Made by a program: the position numbers and the translations under genes
The notes under the pieces: model-generated
Database searches by the model: none
The model's input: the letters and a program-made list of their open reading frames with translations, nothing else
Told to the model about the DNA's origin: nothing
From: Soonwooa sp032062245
GTDB taxonomy: Bacteria > Bacteroidota > Bacteroidia > Flavobacteriales > Weeksellaceae
Assembly (NCBI RefSeq): GCF_032062245.1
Contig: NZ_DAMBQF010000009.1
Location: 1 to 64,000 of the forward strand
Length of the DNA: 64,000 nt
Reading direction: 5' to 3'
In this document: positions 17,836 to 25,993 of the stretch, piece by piece
Position numbering within the stretch: position 1 is the stretch's first letter
Layout: each line of letters opens with the position of its first letter

Positions 17836-18330
17836 TTGGACTCAAAACAGAAAGAATTTTCTCAACTTATCAAAGGCAACCAAGGTCTTATCATAAAGGT
17901 ATCGAGGTTGTACACCAATTCTTTAGAAGACGAACAAGATCTCTTCCAAGAGATTGTTTTGCAATTATGGCGTTCTTACGACAGCTTCAAAGGAAATTCT
18001 AAAATATCAACTTGGATGTATCGTGTAGCGCTTAACACTGCCATAACTTTATTCAGAAAAAAAAAGAAATCACCATTAACCAGCGAGCTAGATGAAGTCC
18101 ACTTCGAGTATGAGCAAGAACAAGATGACGAAAAGCAAGCGCAAATTTCGTTACTCTATAAAGTCATAAAACTTCTCCCAAATGTAGAACGCGCCATTGT
18201 TATGATGTATATGGACGACGTATCTTACAAAGAAATCGCCGAGACATTAGGGATTACAGAAGTTAATGCCCGTGTAAAAATGAATAGATTAAAAAAGACG
18301 CTAAAAGAATTAATGACGCAACATGCCTAA
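17836..18330 (+). CDS. ECF-type RNA polymerase sigma factor
   Basis: A 164-residue sigma-70 family protein with region 2 (residues 20-75: DEQDLFQEIVLQLWRSYDSF then KISTWMYRVALNTAITLFRK) and region 4 (residues 110-160: LLPNVERAIVMMYMDDVSYK, EIAETLGITEVNARVKMNRL). No ATG is available; TTG at 17836 gives the conserved 'KEFSQLIKGNQGLI' start and I take it as the initiator. A near -7 box, TATCTTTA, is at 17793. The stop overlaps the next gene's start by 8 bases, so the two are co-translated; in ECF systems the partner is normally a membrane regulator. Confidence 0.9.
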   Translation: MDSKQKEFSQLIKGNQGLIIKVSRLYTNSLEDEQDLFQEIVLQLWRSYDSFKGNSKISTWMYRVALNTAITLFRKKKKSPLTSELDEVHFEYEQEQDDEKQAQISLLYKVIKLLPNVERAIVMMYMDDVSYKEIAETLGITEVNARVKMNRLKKTLKELMTQHA

Positions 18331-19009
18331 CAACGACTTTAACATAGATGACCTAAAATCGGTTTGGCAGAACCAAAAAGTAGAAGAAGCCTATCAGCAA
18401 TCTGACATCGAAGCCATGCTTAACACAAAATCTAGAAATTATGTGAAGTATCTTCTTTGGATAAGTTTGTTAGAGTTTTTTATATTTATCACATTGCTTA
18501 TATATTCTTTAGTCTCCAAAGACGATCATGTTAACTTCCGCGAAATATTATCAAGATTACACCTACAGAATCAAAACGAGATTCTTCATACGATGGACAA
18601 AATCTATTTAGTAATCAAAATTTTGAGTCTTAGTTTAACCAGTATTTTTGTCTATCTATTTTATAAAAGTTATAGAAGGATCAGCGTTGAGGATAATCTC
18701 AAACAATTTATCTTACGTATTATCAGTTTTAAAAGAAAAGTTAATGCATTCATTATCATCAATGTAATACTATTAGTGGTCTACATTGTTTCGTTCAGTA
18801 TTTATCTAAGTATTGTTATGGGAGAACAAAGCGTACAACTCAGCGAAACAACCAAACTAGGCTTCATCATTGGGATCATTGTCGCATTACTTCTTAGTAT
18901 CTTATTAATAATACTTTACTACAAAATTTTCTATGGAATATTATTAAAACGTCTTAGCAAAAATCTAGAACAATTACGACTTATCGAAACTGAAAAAGAA
19001 AACCAATGA
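18323..19009 (+). CDS. Four-helix membrane protein, candidate anti-sigma factor
   Basis: A 228-residue protein translationally coupled to the ECF sigma gene (8-base overlap). A cytoplasmic head of about 45 residues contains DDLKSVWQNQKVEEAYQQSD and is followed by four membrane helices (about 48-70, 100-118, 140-165, 175-203) and a basic coiled tail. The 'lks.Wq.q' head and four-helix layout recur next to ECF sigma genes in flavobacteria. No zinc-binding anti-sigma motif is present. The anti-sigma role is inferred from gene order only; databases sometimes give this family unrelated enzyme names that the sequence does not support. Confidence 0.65.
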   Translation: MPNNDFNIDDLKSVWQNQKVEEAYQQSDIEAMLNTKSRNYVKYLLWISLLEFFIFITLLIYSLVSKDDHVNFREILSRLHLQNQNEILHTMDKIYLVIKILSLSLTSIFVYLFYKSYRRISVEDNLKQFILRIISFKRKVNAFIIINVILLVVYIVSFSIYLSIVMGEQSVQLSETTKLGFIIGIIVALLLSILLIILYYKIFYGILLKRLSKNLEQLRLIETEKENQ

Positions 19010-19059
19010 TCAGCTTCTATAAACTACAAAAGTCAGCTTTTTAGAAAAATTAAAATGCT

Positions 19060-19067
19060 TATCTTTG
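19060..19067 (+). promoter_or_regulatory. TAnnTTTG -7 box for the nusB operon
   Basis: TATCTTTG, 22 bases before the nusB ATG, with a TTTT tract 17 bases further up at the position of the -33 element. Confidence 0.55.
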
Positions 19068-19089
19068 TAGCCAAATAAAGTTCTTTGAA

Positions 19090-19995
19090 ATGCTTGGAAG
19101 ACGACAAATCCGTGAAAAAGTAATAGAAAATCTCTATTCATACTACCAAAACCCCATTAGACAGGAGACTGTAGAAAAAAATCTCATCAACGAAATGAGC
19201 AAAATCTACAACCTGTACATCTATCAACTTAATTTTTTAGTAGCATTAAAACATGTTGCCGAAAATCAAATTGAAATTGGTAAAAACAAATTTATTAAAA
19301 ACGATAGCGACATCAATCCGAATCAGAAATTTGTTAGAAACCAAGTTTTAGAAAGTCTAGAAAACAATGAAGAACGTAGAAGCTTCACGGACAAACACAA
19401 AGAACTAATCTGGGACTTTAACGACGAAGTTCTTGTTAAAACTTTCCAAAGAATAAAAGCCGGAAAACGTTACCACGAGTACATGACCAGCGAAGAAATT
19501 TCTTTTGAAGATGATCAAAAATTCATTGGAAAATTATTTCTAAGATATGTTGCCGAAAACAACGATCTACACGATAGATTCGAAGAAATGGAAATGAGCT
19601 GGGCAGATGATTATCACATCTCTAACTCGATGATCCAGAAGACTATCGGTTTCCTAAAAGAAGACACACCTAGCCATACTTTAGTAAAAGCAATCAAGGA
19701 TGATGAAGATGAAGAATTTGCAAAAAAACTTCTTCGTCAAAGTCTTAACAATTGGGAAGATTCAGAAAAGAAATTAGAAGAAAGATTGGTTAATTGGGAG
19801 CTAGACAGAGTTTCTTTAATGGATAAAATCATATTGGTAGCAGCCATTACAGAGATGGATTATTTCCCACAAACGCCTTCCAAAGTTATCATTAACGAAT
19901 ATATTGACATTGCAAAAGTCTACGCAACCGAGAAGTCAAACATCTTTATTAATGGTATTCTGGACAAGTATAGCAAAGACAAAAACAGAGCATAA
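19090..19995 (+). CDS. nusB: Transcription antitermination factor NusB, long Bacteroidota form
   Basis: A 301-residue NusB, about twice the E. coli length. It begins MLGRRQIREKVIENLYSYYQ, the usual NusB opening, then carries an inserted helical region (residues 40-190) that is typical of Bacteroidota. The C-terminal half returns to the family pattern: LVNWELDRVSLMDKIILVAA, ITEMDYFPQTPSKVIINEYI and the last helix AKVYATEKSNIFINGILDKY. NusB with NusE binds boxA RNA to prevent premature termination in rRNA operons. It is first in an operon with a DUF1573 lipoprotein (19-base gap) and yajC (12-base gap), an arrangement I know as conserved in flavobacteria. Confidence 0.93.
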   Translation: MLGRRQIREKVIENLYSYYQNPIRQETVEKNLINEMSKIYNLYIYQLNFLVALKHVAENQIEIGKNKFIKNDSDINPNQKFVRNQVLESLENNEERRSFTDKHKELIWDFNDEVLVKTFQRIKAGKRYHEYMTSEEISFEDDQKFIGKLFLRYVAENNDLHDRFEEMEMSWADDYHISNSMIQKTIGFLKEDTPSHTLVKAIKDDEDEEFAKKLLRQSLNNWEDSEKKLEERLVNWELDRVSLMDKIILVAAITEMDYFPQTPSKVIINEYIDIAKVYATEKSNIFINGILDKYSKDKNRA

Positions 19996-20014
19996 TTCTT
20001 AATACCAATATATT

Positions 20015-20533
20015 ATGAAAAGATCATTTAAGTATCTAACCATCGCAGCAATGGCAATCAGCATTGTTGCTTGTAAAAAAAAGGACGAAACTACAGTTGT
20101 AGAAGACAATAGTTCGGCGGTTGTAGAAAACCAAACAACACCACTTGGCGTTGATGACCACGCTGGACACGTGCATGCAACACAAGAAGATGCAATGTTG
20201 GAAGAAGCTCAAAAAAACCCTTTAACAACAGTAGCTCTTAAAGAATCTGATTTTTCTTTTGGTAAAATTAAAAAAGGAGATGTTGTTAGCCACGTTTACG
20301 AGATCACAAATACTGGTACAAAACCTTTAATTATTTCTTCTGTTAAACCAGGTTGCGGATGTACTGCTCCAGACTTTACAAAAGAACCAATTCTTCCAGG
20401 GAAATCAGGAAAAATTACACTTAAGTTTGACTCTGGAGATTTTGATGGTAATGTTGCAAAAGCAGCTGACGTATATGCTAACGTAGAAAAAGCACCTATC
20501 AGAATCGGCTTCACAGCAGAAATAACTAACTAA
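20015..20533 (+). CDS. DUF1573 lipoprotein
   Basis: A 172-residue exported protein with a lipobox at residues 17-20 (SIVACKKKDE), so a lipoprotein. A low-complexity stretch rich in Val, Thr and His (residues 25-60, DDHAGHVHA) precedes the DUF1573 domain: FSFGKIKKGDVVSHVYEITN, then KPLIISSVKPGCGCTAPDFT and a closing GFTAEI strand. The CGC motif and Ig-like strands define the family, common in Bacteroidota envelopes with unknown role. It is the middle gene of the nusB-DUF1573-yajC operon. The His-rich linker could bind metal, but this is speculation. Confidence 0.9.
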   Translation: MKRSFKYLTIAAMAISIVACKKKDETTVVEDNSSAVVENQTTPLGVDDHAGHVHATQEDAMLEEAQKNPLTTVALKESDFSFGKIKKGDVVSHVYEITNTGTKPLIISSVKPGCGCTAPDFTKEPILPGKSGKITLKFDSGDFDGNVAKAADVYANVEKAPIRIGFTAEITN

Positions 20534-20545
20534 AATTAAGAACAG

Positions 20546-20878
20546 ATGAACATGATGACAATATTTTTGCAAGCACCAGCAGGACAATCTATGACACCAA
20601 CATTAATTATGATGGGTCTTATGTTCGTAGGATTTTATTTCCTAATGATTCGTCCGCAAATGCGTAAGCAAAAGCAAGAAAAAACTTTCCAAGAAGCTCT
20701 AAAACCAGGAGCAAAAGTGGTAACAACTTCGGGTATGCATGGGACAATCTTTAGCATCAATGATGATGGTGTAGTATTGGAAACATTATCTGGAAAACTA
20801 AAATTCGAGAAGGCTGCAATCTCTAGAGACTTTACAGCTGCACGTTTCCCAGAAACTCTTGGTATTACTAAAAAGTAA
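20546..20878 (+). CDS. yajC: Preprotein translocase auxiliary subunit YajC
   Basis: A 110-residue protein with a single membrane helix (residues 16-35, PTLIMMGLMFVGFYFLMIRP) and the diagnostic FYFLMIRPQMRKQKQ followed by a small cytoplasmic beta domain (LKPGAKVVTTSGMHGTIFSI). YajC associates with SecDF near the SecYEG translocon. Length is normal. Two alternative ATGs lie within the first four codons. It ends the nusB operon at a strong terminator. Confidence 0.95.
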   Translation: MNMMTIFLQAPAGQSMTPTLIMMGLMFVGFYFLMIRPQMRKQKQEKTFQEALKPGAKVVTTSGMHGTIFSINDDGVVLETLSGKLKFEKAAISRDFTAARFPETLGITKK

Positions 20879-20900
20879 GATTTAACTTATTTAAAATACA

Positions 20901-20931
20901 AAAAAGCCTTTCAAAATTGAAAGGCTTTTTT
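20901..20931 (+). terminator. Rho-independent terminator
   Basis: AAAAAGCCTTTCAA pairs with TTGAAAGGCTTTTT around two bases. It ends the nusB-DUF1573-yajC operon and, being symmetrical, may also work on the other strand. Confidence 0.9.
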
Positions 20932-21010
20932 GTTATCAACAATTAGTATCAAAAATCGTGCAAACTTTATTGCATTCAAGAAAAAAATTGTAAATTCGTA
21001 ACGCTGATGT

Positions 21011-22498
21011 ATGCCATTAGCAAAAAAAGATATGCTGAAACAAAATTTACAACTTAAACTAGGTCAAAAATTAGCCCCACAACAGATTCAATTGATGAAG
21101 TTGATTCAGCTTCATACCTTAGAATTTGAAGAAGAGTTAGAGCGCGAATTGGAAGAGAATCCTGCTTTAGAAAAAGTTTCGGATAGCGATAGAGAAGACG
21201 ACTATCAAGATTCTGGAGAAAGTGATTTTGATGACGAAGGCAACGAAAGCATCGAAACAGATTTTGATGTTGACGAATATCTTTATGATGACGAACCAAG
21301 TTACAAAACAGCATCTAGCAACTATTCTGCTGACGATGAAGAGTTCGACAATCAATCTTTGTTAACAGAAGGTCAAAGTCTTTACGACTATCTTTTAGAG
21401 CAAATTAGGTTAGCTAAGATAGATGGAGAAGATCTACAAATTGCTGAATATCTTATCGGAAACCTTGACAACGATGGTTATCTTCGTCGTGAAATCAAAT
21501 CGATTGTTGACGATTTAGCTTTCTCGCAAGGCATTTATACCACAGCAGAAAACGTCACCGAAATCCTTGAAAATTATGTTCAGAAGCTAGATCCAGCTGG
21601 TGTTGGTGCGCGTGATCTTCGCGAATGTCTTTTGCTGCAAATTGAGAAAAAAGTAAGTGCAGATCCTGCGGTTAGTTTGGCAGCCAATATTTTAAGAAAT
21701 CAGTTTGATGCGTTAAGTAACAAGCATTACAACAAGATTATTCAGAAATACGACATCGAAGAAGAAGATCTTAAGGATGCTTTAGAAGTTATTTCAAAAT
21801 TATCACCAAGAATCGGCGGCAACTTTGACACGCAAACGATTACGATTAACCAAGAGATTATTCCGGACTTTGTTATTCAGATCAAAGACAACCAAGTTAT
21901 CCCAATGCTGAATAGCAAAAATGCTCCTACTCTGCGCGTGTCGGAAGAATATAAAGAAATTTTAACAACCTATTCTCATGATAAAAAATCCGCAGAACAC
22001 AAACAAGCAGCGCTGTTTATTAAACAAAAATTAGATGCTGCAAAATGGTACATCGACGCGATTAATCAACGTCAAAATACACTTTTGCAAACCATAACTG
22101 CCATTGTTAAACTTCAGAAAGAATACTTCTTAACTGGTGACGAAAAAAACATCAAACCAATGATTTTGAAGGATGTTGCCGACATTACAGGTTTTGACAT
22201 TTCGACGATTTCTCGTGTTGTTAAAAGTAAATACGCGGACACGCCTAACGGAATTGTCTATCTTAAAAATCTATTCTCTGATAGTTTGACAAACGACGAT
22301 GGTGAAGAGGTTTCGACTAAAGAAATTAAAAATCACTTACAAGAAGTTGTCGACAACGAGGACAAGAGAAAACCTTTGACAGACGATGCTTTGGTTGGTA
22401 TTTTAAAAGAAAAAGGCTACAACATTGCACGTCGTACGATCGCGAAATATCGTGAGCAACTCAACATTCCAGTTGCTAGACTTAGAAAAGAATTATAA
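21011..22498 (+). CDS. rpoN: RNA polymerase sigma-54 factor RpoN
   Basis: A 495-residue sigma-54. Region I is glutamine/leucine rich (LKQNLQLKLGQKLAPQQIQL, MKLIQLHTLEFEEELEREL). Region II (about 50-120) is strongly acidic with Asp/Glu/Tyr runs, longer than in E. coli, as usual in this phylum. The core-binding region follows, then the DNA-binding part with the helix-turn-helix (VADITGFDISTISRVVKSKY) and the RpoN box near the end (ARRTIAKYREQLNIPVARLR). Sigma-54 reads -24/-12 promoters and needs AAA+ activators. A -24/-12-like site appears upstream of dnaK in this window. The gene is monocistronic with its own terminator. Confidence 0.97.
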   Translation: MPLAKKDMLKQNLQLKLGQKLAPQQIQLMKLIQLHTLEFEEELERELEENPALEKVSDSDREDDYQDSGESDFDDEGNESIETDFDVDEYLYDDEPSYKTASSNYSADDEEFDNQSLLTEGQSLYDYLLEQIRLAKIDGEDLQIAEYLIGNLDNDGYLRREIKSIVDDLAFSQGIYTTAENVTEILENYVQKLDPAGVGARDLRECLLLQIEKKVSADPAVSLAANILRNQFDALSNKHYNKIIQKYDIEEEDLKDALEVISKLSPRIGGNFDTQTITINQEIIPDFVIQIKDNQVIPMLNSKNAPTLRVSEEYKEILTTYSHDKKSAEHKQAALFIKQKLDAAKWYIDAINQRQNTLLQTITAIVKLQKEYFLTGDEKNIKPMILKDVADITGFDISTISRVVKSKYADTPNGIVYLKNLFSDSLTNDDGEEVSTKEIKNHLQEVVDNEDKRKPLTDDALVGILKEKGYNIARRTIAKYREQLNIPVARLRKEL

Positions 22499-22505
22499 AA
22501 TAGAG

Positions 22506-22530
22506 CGCTTCATTTTTGAAGCGTTTTTTT
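22506..22530 (+). terminator. Rho-independent terminator
   Basis: CGCTTCA pairs with TGAAGCG around TTTT, then seven T residues, 8 bases after the rpoN stop. Confidence 0.85.
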
Positions 22531-22657
22531 CATCCTATTACATTTATTTAAAACCTAAACATTTAAGAAAAAGTTTACAAAAACTTAAAAGCATTCTCCA
22601 AAAAAGCTTTCATTTCTGTATTTTTTTTACTATTTTTAAACAATACTAAATAAAACT

Positions 22658-23224
22658 ATGTTAGACTTTTTACAAGGAATGGACTCTTTGCAGCAAGCCT
22701 TTTGGTGGATTGCGATTGCAGCGAGTTTAATTTTTCTAGTTCAGACCATTTTAACGCTAATCGGTAGTGATGCCTCAGACGGAATCAATGCTGATTTTGA
22801 CGGAAACCTTGACCACGCCGATGCGCCTTTCCAGTTATTCTCGTTCAGAAACTTGGTTAATTTTTTACTTGGTTTTGGTTGGGCTGGTGTAGCATTTTAT
22901 CAAACAATTACGAACAAAACATTTTTGGTTATTGTCGCGGCTTTGGTTGGTTTGGTTTTCATTGCGTTATATTTTGTCATTATCAAACAAATCCTAAAAC
23001 TGTCCGAAGACAACACTTTTGACATCAGCAAATTGATTGGTAAAAGTGGTGAAGTGTATTTAACAATACCTTCTGAAAAATCAGGTCAAGGAAAAGTTTT
23101 AATTTCACTTAACGGGACCAACCACGAGTTGACAGCAGTTTCGGAAACCGAAGCGATCCAATCTGGAAAACTTGTAAAAGTGGTTCGTATCGAAGACAAA
23201 ATTCTTATTGTTGAAAAAATTTAA
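22658..23224 (+). CDS. NfeD-like membrane protein
   Basis: A 188-residue protein with three membrane helices (about 15-36, 65-85 and 88-112) and a C-terminal OB-fold-like beta domain starting at LIGKSGEVYLTIPSEKSGQG and including KVLISLNGTNHELTAV. This is the NfeD partner that normally precedes a flotillin gene (YuaF-YuaG in Bacillus, YqiJ-YqiK in E. coli). The domain is thought to shape membrane microdomains with flotillin. The flotillin gene follows after 13 bases, making a two-gene operon. The partner identity is strongly supported by that neighbour. Confidence 0.88.
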   Translation: MLDFLQGMDSLQQAFWWIAIAASLIFLVQTILTLIGSDASDGINADFDGNLDHADAPFQLFSFRNLVNFLLGFGWAGVAFYQTITNKTFLVIVAALVGLVFIALYFVIIKQILKLSEDNTFDISKLIGKSGEVYLTIPSEKSGQGKVLISLNGTNHELTAVSETEAIQSGKLVKVVRIEDKILIVEKI

Positions 23225-23237
23225 ATAAAACTATAAA

Positions 23238-24812
23238 ATGATTGATGGAATTAATGGGACTTTTATCCTAATTGTAGTACTCGTCTTTGTACTATTCGTA
23301 ACCTTTATGGCGCTTATCTCGCGGTACAAACGTTGTCCGTCGGATAAAATTTTGGTAATCTATGGTAAGACTGGCGGCAGTTCTGCGAAATGTATCCACG
23401 GTGGTGGTGCTTTCGTTTGGCCTGTCATTCAGGATTTTGCTTATTTGGATTTAAAACCAATTTCTATTGAAGCCAATTTGACCAACGCCCTTTCTCGACA
23501 AAATATTCGTGTCGATGTGCCTTGTCGTTTCACCATCGCGATTTCTACAGAGCCAGATAGCATGGGAAATGCAGCGGAAAGATTGTTAGGTCTTTCTCCG
23601 GAGCAAATTCAGGAACTTTCTAAAGATATCCTATTTGGTCAGTTGCGTTTGGTTATTGCAACAATGACGATTGAGGAAATTAACTCTGACAGAGATAAAT
23701 TCTTAGATAACATTTCTAAAAACGTCGATACCGAATTAAAGAAAATCGGTCTAAAACTTATCAACGTTAACGTTACCGACATCCGTGATGAGTCTGGCTA
23801 CATCGAAGCTCTTGGTAAAGAAGCTGCTGCTAAAGCGATTAACGAAGCGATTATCTCGGTTGCTGAACAAACTAAAATTGGTGAAACTGGTAAAGCAATC
23901 GCAGACAGAGAAAAAGACACACAAATTGCTGAAACACAAAGAGATCGTGATGTAAAAATTGCGATTACTCAAAAAGATAGAGAAATTAGTATTGCATCGG
24001 CTGGCAAAGATGAAGCGATTGGTAAAGCAGAAGCTGAAAGAGACGCACGTATTGCGACTTCGGAAGCTAACTCATTAGCGATTAAAGGGGAAAACGAAGC
24101 GAAAATTACGATTGCAAATTCTGATGCTGAAAGAAGACAGCGTGAAGCTGAAGCTTTGAAAATTGCAATTGCAGCAGAAAAAGTACAGGCAGCGAAAGCT
24201 TTGGAAGAATCCTATTTAGCGGAACAAAAAGCAGAAACTGCGAGAGCAGAAAGAGAGCGTTCTACACAACAAGCCAACATCGTTGTACCTGCGGAGATTT
24301 CGAAACAAAAAGCCATCATCGATGCAGAAGCAGAAGCAGAAAAAATTAGACTTCAAGCGAAAGGTGAGGCAGATGCAATCTTCGCAAAAATGGAAGCTGA
24401 AGCGAAAGGTCTTTACGAAATTTTGACTAAGCAGGCAGAAGGTTACGACCAAGTTGTTAAAGCAGCTGGTGGCGACACCAATAGTGCATTCCAATTATTG
24501 TTGATTGAAAAACTTCCTGAATTGGTTAGAACGCAAGTTGAAGCGGTTAAAAATATCAAAATTGATAAAGTTACTGTTTGGGATGGCGGCAACAATCCTG
24601 AAGGAACAACCTCAACAGCGAACTTCGTTTCTGGTATGATGAAAACTGTTCCACCACTTAATGATCTATTCAATATGGCTGGACTTAATCTTCCATCCTA
24701 TCTAAAAGGTGAAGACGAAAAAACAAAAACTATCGAGACAAAATCGGTTAAAGTGGTTAAAAAAGAAGAACCACCAAAGCCTGATGATTCTTCGGAAGAA
24801 AATAAAGCATAA
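23238..24812 (+). CDS. Flotillin (SPFH-domain membrane scaffold)
   Basis: A 524-residue protein: an N-terminal membrane helix (residues 6-28), an SPFH domain (about 35-200, with GGAFVWPVIQDFAYLDLKPI), a long Ala/Glu/Lys coiled-coil region (about 200-380) with repeated EA and AE pairs such as AEAERDARIATSEANSLAI, and a C-terminal oligomerisation part ending in a Lys/Glu/Pro-rich tail. Flotillins assemble at the cytoplasmic face into cage-like membrane domains that organise lipids and signalling or secretion proteins. With the NfeD-like gene it forms the usual pair. Length and layout are typical of the YuaG/YqiK type. Confidence 0.95.
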   Translation: MIDGINGTFILIVVLVFVLFVTFMALISRYKRCPSDKILVIYGKTGGSSAKCIHGGGAFVWPVIQDFAYLDLKPISIEANLTNALSRQNIRVDVPCRFTIAISTEPDSMGNAAERLLGLSPEQIQELSKDILFGQLRLVIATMTIEEINSDRDKFLDNISKNVDTELKKIGLKLINVNVTDIRDESGYIEALGKEAAAKAINEAIISVAEQTKIGETGKAIADREKDTQIAETQRDRDVKIAITQKDREISIASAGKDEAIGKAEAERDARIATSEANSLAIKGENEAKITIANSDAERRQREAEALKIAIAAEKVQAAKALEESYLAEQKAETARAERERSTQQANIVVPAEISKQKAIIDAEAEAEKIRLQAKGEADAIFAKMEAEAKGLYEILTKQAEGYDQVVKAAGGDTNSAFQLLLIEKLPELVRTQVEAVKNIKIDKVTVWDGGNNPEGTTSTANFVSGMMKTVPPLNDLFNMAGLNLPSYLKGEDEKTKTIETKSVKVVKKEEPPKPDDSSEENKA

Positions 24813-24813
24813 C

Positions 24814-24850
24814 AAAAGCGCCTTTCAAATAATTTTGAAAGGCGCTTTTT
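24814..24850. terminator. Bidirectional terminator
   Basis: AAAAGCGCCTTTCAAA pairs with TTTTGAAAGGCGCTTTT, with A tract before and T tract after, between the convergent flotillin and luciferase-like genes. It can serve both. Confidence 0.85.
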
Positions 24851-24853
24851 ATT

Positions 24854-25873
24854 TTAACGAACTTGGTCAGAAATTTTAGTTCCGAAAAGTTCAATAGATT
24901 TTAACATGATATCGTGTGACGGATCTCCAACATCCATGTGTCCAATAAATCTTGTCAATCCTAAAACTTCTTTAACACGGTTAATTTTCTCTACAACCTC
25001 ATCAGTATTTCCGATAAATAAAGCTCCATCGGCGCTGCGTCCACCGTCATATTGCATTTTTGTGTAAGGCGCCCAACCACGACTCGCTCCTATCCTATCC
25101 ATTTGCGCTTTGTAATTTTCAAAATAATCCTCGATCACTTGTGGATCTTCACTAACAAAAGTATGCGAATGTATGGCGATTTGCATTTCACTTTCTGGAT
25201 GTCCAGCTTTTAGATATTCTTGTTTGTAAAAATCAATCAAGGGCTTGAACTGCATTGGCATTCCTCCGATAATTGCAACAATTAAAGGTAAGCCCAAAGT
25301 CGCTGCTCTCAACACAGATTCTGGCGTTCCGCCGACTGCAACCCAAATTGGTAATTTACCATTATTTGTAGCTCTTGGATAGACGGTTTGATAGTTCATT
25401 GGTGCTCTTAGTCGACCTTTCCAACTTACATTTTCTCCAGAATTTATTTTTAAAAGTAAACCTAATTTCTCTTCAAAGAGTTCATTATAATCGGACAAAT
25501 CATAACCATAAAGCGGAAAAGATTCGATGAAGCTTCCTCGTCCAACGACAATCTCAGCGCGACCATCCGAAATTTGATCAATCGTTGCAAAATCTTCGTA
25601 AACTTTTACTGGTTCTGAAGAGCTTAAAACGGTTACACCACTTGCTAATTTTATATTTTTAGTAATACTAGAAGCCGCAGCCAAAATGATTTCTGGTGAA
25701 GAAACCGCATAATCTTCGCGGTGATGCTCGCCCATTGCAAAAACATCGATTCCGACTTCGTCCATTACTTTTATTTGGTCCAAAATTTCACGCATTTTGA
25801 CACCAGCATTTCTATATTTTCCAGTGGTTGGGTCTATTGATAAATCCCCAAACATTCCTATTCCTAATTCCAT
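24854..25873 (-). CDS. LLM-class flavin-dependent oxidoreductase
   Basis: A 339-residue luciferase-like monooxygenase. It begins MELGIGMFGDLSIDPTTGKY and shows the family TIM-barrel landmarks: VFAMGEHHREDYAVSSPEII (residues about 45-65), LASGVTVLSSSEPVKVYEDF, GRAEIVVGRGSFIESFPLYG and PIWVAVGGTPESVLRAATLG. Such enzymes use reduced FMN or F420 to oxidise varied substrates; the 'GEHH' and 'GRGSF' motifs suggest an FMN-type monooxygenase of the alkanal-monooxygenase-like branch. Substrate is unknown. It stands alone on the minus strand, with a -7 box 17 bases before its ATG. Confidence 0.88.
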   Translation of the reverse strand: MELGIGMFGDLSIDPTTGKYRNAGVKMREILDQIKVMDEVGIDVFAMGEHHREDYAVSSPEIILAAASSITKNIKLASGVTVLSSSEPVKVYEDFATIDQISDGRAEIVVGRGSFIESFPLYGYDLSDYNELFEEKLGLLLKINSGENVSWKGRLRAPMNYQTVYPRATNNGKLPIWVAVGGTPESVLRAATLGLPLIVAIIGGMPMQFKPLIDFYKQEYLKAGHPESEMQIAIHSHTFVSEDPQVIEDYFENYKAQMDRIGASRGWAPYTKMQYDGGRSADGALFIGNTDEVVEKINRVKEVLGLTRFIGHMDVGDPSHDIMLKSIELFGTKISDQVR

Positions 25874-25889
25874 TGGTAATAATTTTTAT

Positions 25890-25897
25890 CAAAAATA
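25890..25897 (-). promoter_or_regulatory. TAnnTTTG -7 box for the LLM gene
   Basis: TATTTTTG on the minus strand, 16 bases before the start codon. No clear -33 element. Confidence 0.5.
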
Positions 25898-25993
25898 CAA
25901 AGCTTTTGTAAGATTAATATTGACGTAGGTTAAGAACGAACAAAAGGAAAATTGACGAAAATTTCATATAATTAAAAATAACAAAGCTCCGAC

